Assembly: GCF_003403035.1 (NCBI RefSeq)
Contig: NZ_QURN01000004.1
Span: 248,001 to 312,000 of the forward strand
Origin: Mesorhizobium denitrificans
GTDB taxonomy: Bacteria > Pseudomonadota > Alphaproteobacteria > Rhizobiales > Rhizobiaceae
DNA: 64,000 nt
Direction: 5' to 3'
Below the pieces are notes generated by a model that made no database searches, was not told where the DNA came from, and saw only the letters and a program-made list of their open reading frames with translations. Shown here one piece after another: positions 61,455 through 64,000 of this stretch; the stretch's first letter is position 1; every line of letters starts with the position of its first letter. Both the position numbers and the translations under genes were made by a program.

Positions 61455-62212
61455 ACCAATACGCGCTATGGGCAATTTACAAGACGGAAATGGCGCGCAC
61501 TTTCCGTACGCTGTTGCAAAGCATTGTCTCGCCCGTCATATCGACTTCGCTTTATTTCGTGGTCTTCGGCGCCGCAATAGGCAGCCGCATTCAGGAAGTG
61601 AATGGCATAGCCTATGGCGCGTTCATCGTTCCGGGCTTGATCATGTTGTCGCTCCTTACACAGTCGGTAGCGAACGCCTCATTCGGAATCTATTTCCCGA
61701 AATTCACCGGCACGATTTTCGAGCTGCTTTCTGCTCCGGTGTCATACCTCGAAATCGTCATTGCCTATGTCGGCGCGGCGGCAACCAAGTCTATCGTGCT
61801 CGGCTTGATCATCTTGATTACCGCTAGCCTTTTTGTGCCTCTGCATATTGAGCACCCGTTTTGGATGGTTGCATTTCTCGTCCTGACCGCCCTGACTTTC
61901 AGCTTATTCGGGTTCATTATTGGTATTTGGGCGAATGGCTTTGAGCAGTTGCAAGTTGTGCCGCTGCTGATCATCACGCCGCTCACTTTTCTGGGCGGCA
62001 GTTTTTATTCCATCGACATGCTGCCGCCTGCGTGGCGCACGATCTCGCTCTTCAACCCTGTGGTTTATCTTGTCAGCGGTTTTCGCTGGAGCTTTTTCGG
62101 CCACGCCGATGTAGGTGTCGGTATCAGCCTCGCCGCTACCCTTGGTTTCTTGGTGGTTTGTCTCGCAATTGTCGGCTGGATATTCCGCACAGGTTACCGG
62201 CTCAAGAACTGA
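61451..62212 (+). CDS. ABC-2-type exporter permease (YadH-like)
   Basis: A 253-residue inner-membrane protein with about six helices. ABC-2 signature features are [20 protein letters not shown] and, later, [19 protein letters not shown]. It forms the channel with the preceding ATPase. The start is GTG 61451, overlapping the ATPase stop (GTGA). Substrate unknown; the next genes suggest an envelope or lipid connection but this is inference. Confidence 0.9.
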   Translation: MNQYALWAIYKTEMARTFRTLLQSIVSPVISTSLYFVVFGAAIGSRIQEVNGIAYGAFIVPGLIMLSLLTQSVANASFGIYFPKFTGTIFELLSAPVSYLEIVIAYVGAAATKSIVLGLIILITASLFVPLHIEHPFWMVAFLVLTALTFSLFGFIIGIWANGFEQLQVVPLLIITPLTFLGGSFYSIDMLPPAWRTISLFNPVVYLVSGFRWSFFGHADVGVGISLAATLGFLVVCLAIVGWIFRTGYRLKN

Positions 62213-62272
62213 TCACTTGACGGGGGCGCTCACTTGCCCCCAATTCAGCGCTTCATTCATCGAGCGGATAAC

Positions 62273-62611
62273 ATGAGCCTTTCTGGCGCGCTGCAACTAC
62301 TGGCCTCAACCTTGATTTTTCTAGCAGCGGCTAGCGGTGCGAAGTCGTGGGCGATGGCTCCAAGCCTTCCCAAGATCATACTGACGCTCGCGCTCTACAC
62401 GCTAGGCAACCTCATCATGCTTCGCCTGGTGCGCGAATTTGGTATGTCGGTCGCGTTCAGCCTTTCTGCGGTTATCCAGCTCATTGCAGTCAATCTGGTT
62501 GCACTGCTTTATTTCGGCGAAATTCCAGGTACAGCTCAAGGCATCGGCATTCTGCTCGCCGTAGCCTCGGTAGCAGTCATTAGTTTCGGACCCTATCTTG
62601 GCGGACGATGA
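62273..62611 (+). CDS. Small EamA/SMR-type membrane protein (four helices)
   Basis: A 112-residue protein with four predicted helices, resembling one half of an EamA transporter or an ArnE-type subunit. The helix-3 to helix-4 pattern SAVIQLIAVNLVALLYFGEIPG, then GIGILLAVASVAVISFGP is typical of the class. It would work as a dimer. ATG 62273 follows GAGCGGA; an in-frame extension to 62234 is rejected. Its stop overlaps the PAP2 phosphatase start (ATGA), so the two are coupled. Confidence 0.82.
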   Translation: MSLSGALQLLASTLIFLAAASGAKSWAMAPSLPKIILTLALYTLGNLIMLRLVREFGMSVAFSLSAVIQLIAVNLVALLYFGEIPGTAQGIGILLAVASVAVISFGPYLGGR

Positions 62612-63330
62612 ATAATTACCGGGAACTTTTGCGAGGCTTCGCTCGTCCGCTCGATTTTTTCAATCGGCTTGAATTTCCAGTCCTGCTCGCCGGTCTGTTG
62701 ATCGTAGGCGGCCTGTGGGGCTTTGTAGAGCTTTCGGAATTCGTGAAAAATGCGCCTCCGCATGATTTCGACACACGTCTGCTGCTTGCGCTGCGCGAAC
62801 CGGGCCAGCCTGACAATCCTATTGGATCGGCAAACTTTGAAGGCCTGGTTCGGGACATTACGGCTCTAGGCGGAGTAGCAATCCTTGTCCTCTTGACCGC
62901 GCTTGTGGTCATCTTCCTGCTGCTGGCGGGCAAATGGCAGATCGCAGTTTTCGTGCTGTGTGCAGTAGGTGGGGGACAACTCGTTTCGACACTGCTCAAG
63001 TTTGAAATAGATCGACCTCGCCCGGAACTTGTTTCGCATCTTATGCGCGAGACTTCGAGCAGCTTTCCTAGTGGTCATGCAATGATGTCGGCTGTGACCT
63101 ATATCACTTTGGGCTCGCTGCTGGCTCGCATCACGCCACAACGCCGGCTCAAGATCTATTTTCTGTTTGTCGCGGTGCTTCTAACCGCGCTGGTTGGCGC
63201 GAGCCGCGTCTATATCGGGGTGCATTGGCCAACCGATGTTTTGGCGGGCTGGTGTATGGGCTTTGCTTGGGCAATGCTTTGCTGGTTGGTTGCGCGCTGG
63301 TGGCTTAAAAACCGTCCGACGCCGCCCTAG
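62608..63330 (+). CDS. PAP2-superfamily membrane phosphatase
   Basis: A 240-residue inner-membrane protein with about six helices and the three acid-phosphatase motifs intact: KFEIDRPRP, SSFPSGHAM and SRVYIGVHWPTD. Members dephosphorylate phosphatidic acid, phosphatidylglycerophosphate or undecaprenyl diphosphate; which one applies is not visible. It is coupled to the small EamA-type protein upstream. Its stop overlaps the stop of the minus-strand CYTH gene over four bases (CTAG). Confidence 0.9.
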   Translation: MNNYRELLRGFARPLDFFNRLEFPVLLAGLLIVGGLWGFVELSEFVKNAPPHDFDTRLLLALREPGQPDNPIGSANFEGLVRDITALGGVAILVLLTALVVIFLLLAGKWQIAVFVLCAVGGGQLVSTLLKFEIDRPRPELVSHLMRETSSSFPSGHAMMSAVTYITLGSLLARITPQRRLKIYFLFVAVLLTALVGASRVYIGVHWPTDVLAGWCMGFAWAMLCWLVARWWLKNRPTPP

Positions 63331-63815
63331 CTTGCAAGCGCCGTAATGGTCGAATGCGTCTTTTCGCTAAGCGCCAGAACAGCATTCGAATAGCGCTGAT
63401 CACCGGTCACTTCGCGCCCAAGCCATTCCGGCAAGGCCGCATCTGGCACATGATCTGGTGTTTCCAGCTCGGCGACGATCAACCCTGCAAGTTCGCCGGT
63501 AAAAACATCGATCTCGTATGTATAGCCGCCATGCGAAACCAGATGTCTGCGCTTTTCGATCAATGATCCTATCGCGAATGCCTGCATGGAGAGCGCTTCA
63601 TCGAGAGGTATCGGATATTCGTACTCGTCCCGTTCTGGCAGGTTCGAGCCGAATTTAAACGTCAGCTTCGCGCTCGATCCATCGCTCACACGCACCCGCG
63701 TCGAGCGGTCTGCTCCGATGGAAAGATAGAACTGGCGGATGGCAATAACTCTCGACACGCGGCTGCGCCACGCATCATTGCGAACGAGGAATTTGCGTTC
63801 GACTTCCTTGGCCAT
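63327..63815 (-). CDS. CYTH-domain protein (triphosphate tunnel metalloenzyme)
   Basis: A 162-residue protein with the ExExK motif near the N-terminus (KEVERKFLV) and strands RVRVSDGSSAKLTFK and YEIDVFTGE typical of the CYTH fold. Family members hydrolyse tripolyphosphate or act on other triphosphates. ATG 63815 gives the normal N-terminus; an in-frame extension to 63896 is possible but not supported by homology, and no ribosome site is seen for either. It is divergent from the TetR-type gene at 63942. Confidence 0.88.
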   Translation of the reverse strand: MAKEVERKFLVRNDAWRSRVSRVIAIRQFYLSIGADRSTRVRVSDGSSAKLTFKFGSNLPERDEYEYPIPLDEALSMQAFAIGSLIEKRRHLVSHGGYTYEIDVFTGELAGLIVAELETPDHVPDAALPEWLGREVTGDQRYSNAVLALSEKTHSTITALAS

Positions 63816-63912
63816 TGCGGGGGAATAAAGACTGTCCGGCGTGCGAGCGCAATGCGGAATATTGTCAATTGAACCGCAGAGCAGAAAAAAGTTCACGTCA
63901 GCATCACTTGAC

Positions 63913-63934
63913 TTTAATCAATCGATCGATTAAA
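63913..63934 (+). promoter_or_regulatory. Near-perfect 22-bp palindrome, TetR operator candidate
   Basis: TTTAATC (63913-63919) is mirrored by GATTAAA (63928-63934). The eight bases between are also symmetric except for one pair (63920/63927). The site is centred 18 bp before the ATG of the TetR-type gene and lies in the divergent spacer with the CYTH gene. Confidence 0.65.
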
Positions 63935-63941
63935 TCGCCGA

Positions 63942-64000
63942 ATGGCAAGCAAACAGCAATCACTTGAATCTTTGTCGAGCGCGGAGCAAACGCGTGGCGC
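63942..64000 (+). CDS. TetR-family transcriptional regulator, N-terminal fragment
   Basis: Nineteen codons are visible before the window ends, starting MASKQQSLESLSSAEQTRG. The T-R-G pattern at the end matches the entry into the first helix of TetR-type DNA-binding domains (commonly TRxxIL). The start ATG 63942 has no strong ribosome site. The palindrome directly upstream supports an autoregulated TetR regulator. The call relies on little sequence. Confidence 0.5.
   Translation, partial: MASKQQSLESLSSAEQTRG

Noticed and set aside
1-64000. Defence island, prophage, CRISPR, insertion sequence or tRNA-linked island
   Set aside because: No repeats with spacers, transposase, integrase, tRNA or toxin-antitoxin pair was seen. 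The window is mainly core chromosome.

Overview
The window looks like a stretch of chromosome from an alphaproteobacterium of the order Hyphomicrobiales (Rhizobiales), in or near the Brucellaceae/Phyllobacteriaceae. This rests on gene order and protein character: addB-addA-trxA converging on trpF-trpB-trpA-accD-folC, then miaB-phoH-ybeY-corC-lnt-HTH-metK-trmB, then rimP-nusA-ylxR-infB-rbfA-truB, then maeB next to mutS. The genus cannot be fixed from the sequence alone. The DNA is moderately GC-rich and almost fully coding. I see no rRNA, tRNA, insertion sequence, phage gene or CRISPR array, and no broken gene.

Layout. 1-4240: end of addB, then addA and trxA (+). 4292-10203: a minus-strand block, M48-type hydrolase, trpF, trpB, trpA, accD, folC. 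10332-14862: minus-strand deoC, a two-domain ALDH16-type aldehyde dehydrogenase and a Gfo/Idh oxidoreductase. 15000-22409: an SDR gene divergent from a LysR regulator, followed by a polyamine-type ABC transporter and aminobutyraldehyde dehydrogenase in the order of E. coli ydcSTUVW. 22560-24941: cioAB quinol oxidase (+). 25001-29414: an orphan TadG-like protein and a marR-emrA-emrB efflux operon (-). 29546-37857: miaB, phoH, ybeY, corC, lnt, an HTH regulator, metK and trmB (+). 37931-40905: a tripartite tricarboxylate transporter tctCBA. 40930-41103: a 57-residue protein on the minus strand. 41200-48379: the rimP leader and the rimP-truB transcription/translation operon. 48421-55733: corA-type transporter (+), then rsmC-like methyltransferase, pnp, rpsO and maeB (-). 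55850-63330: two EamA transporters flanking mutS, an ABC-2 exporter, and a small EamA/SMR protein coupled to a PAP2 phosphatase (+). 63327-64000: a CYTH-domain protein (-) and the start of a divergent TetR-type regulator.

How the genes work together. Most of the window is core information processing (recombination, mismatch repair, tRNA modification, ribosome maturation, RNA decay) and central metabolism. The accessory parts are catabolic or transport modules with their own regulators. The LysR gene lies immediately before a consensus ATC-N9-GAT box in front of the polyamine operon. The marR-emrAB promoter carries a perfect 12-bp palindrome over its -10 box. The CYTH/TetR divergent region carries a 22-bp near-perfect palindrome. 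I found no convincing wholly new system. The best leads are the small protein at 40930-41103, these three operator candidates, the coupled SMR/PAP2 pair, the orphan TadG-like protein, and the inverted rpsO-pnp block.
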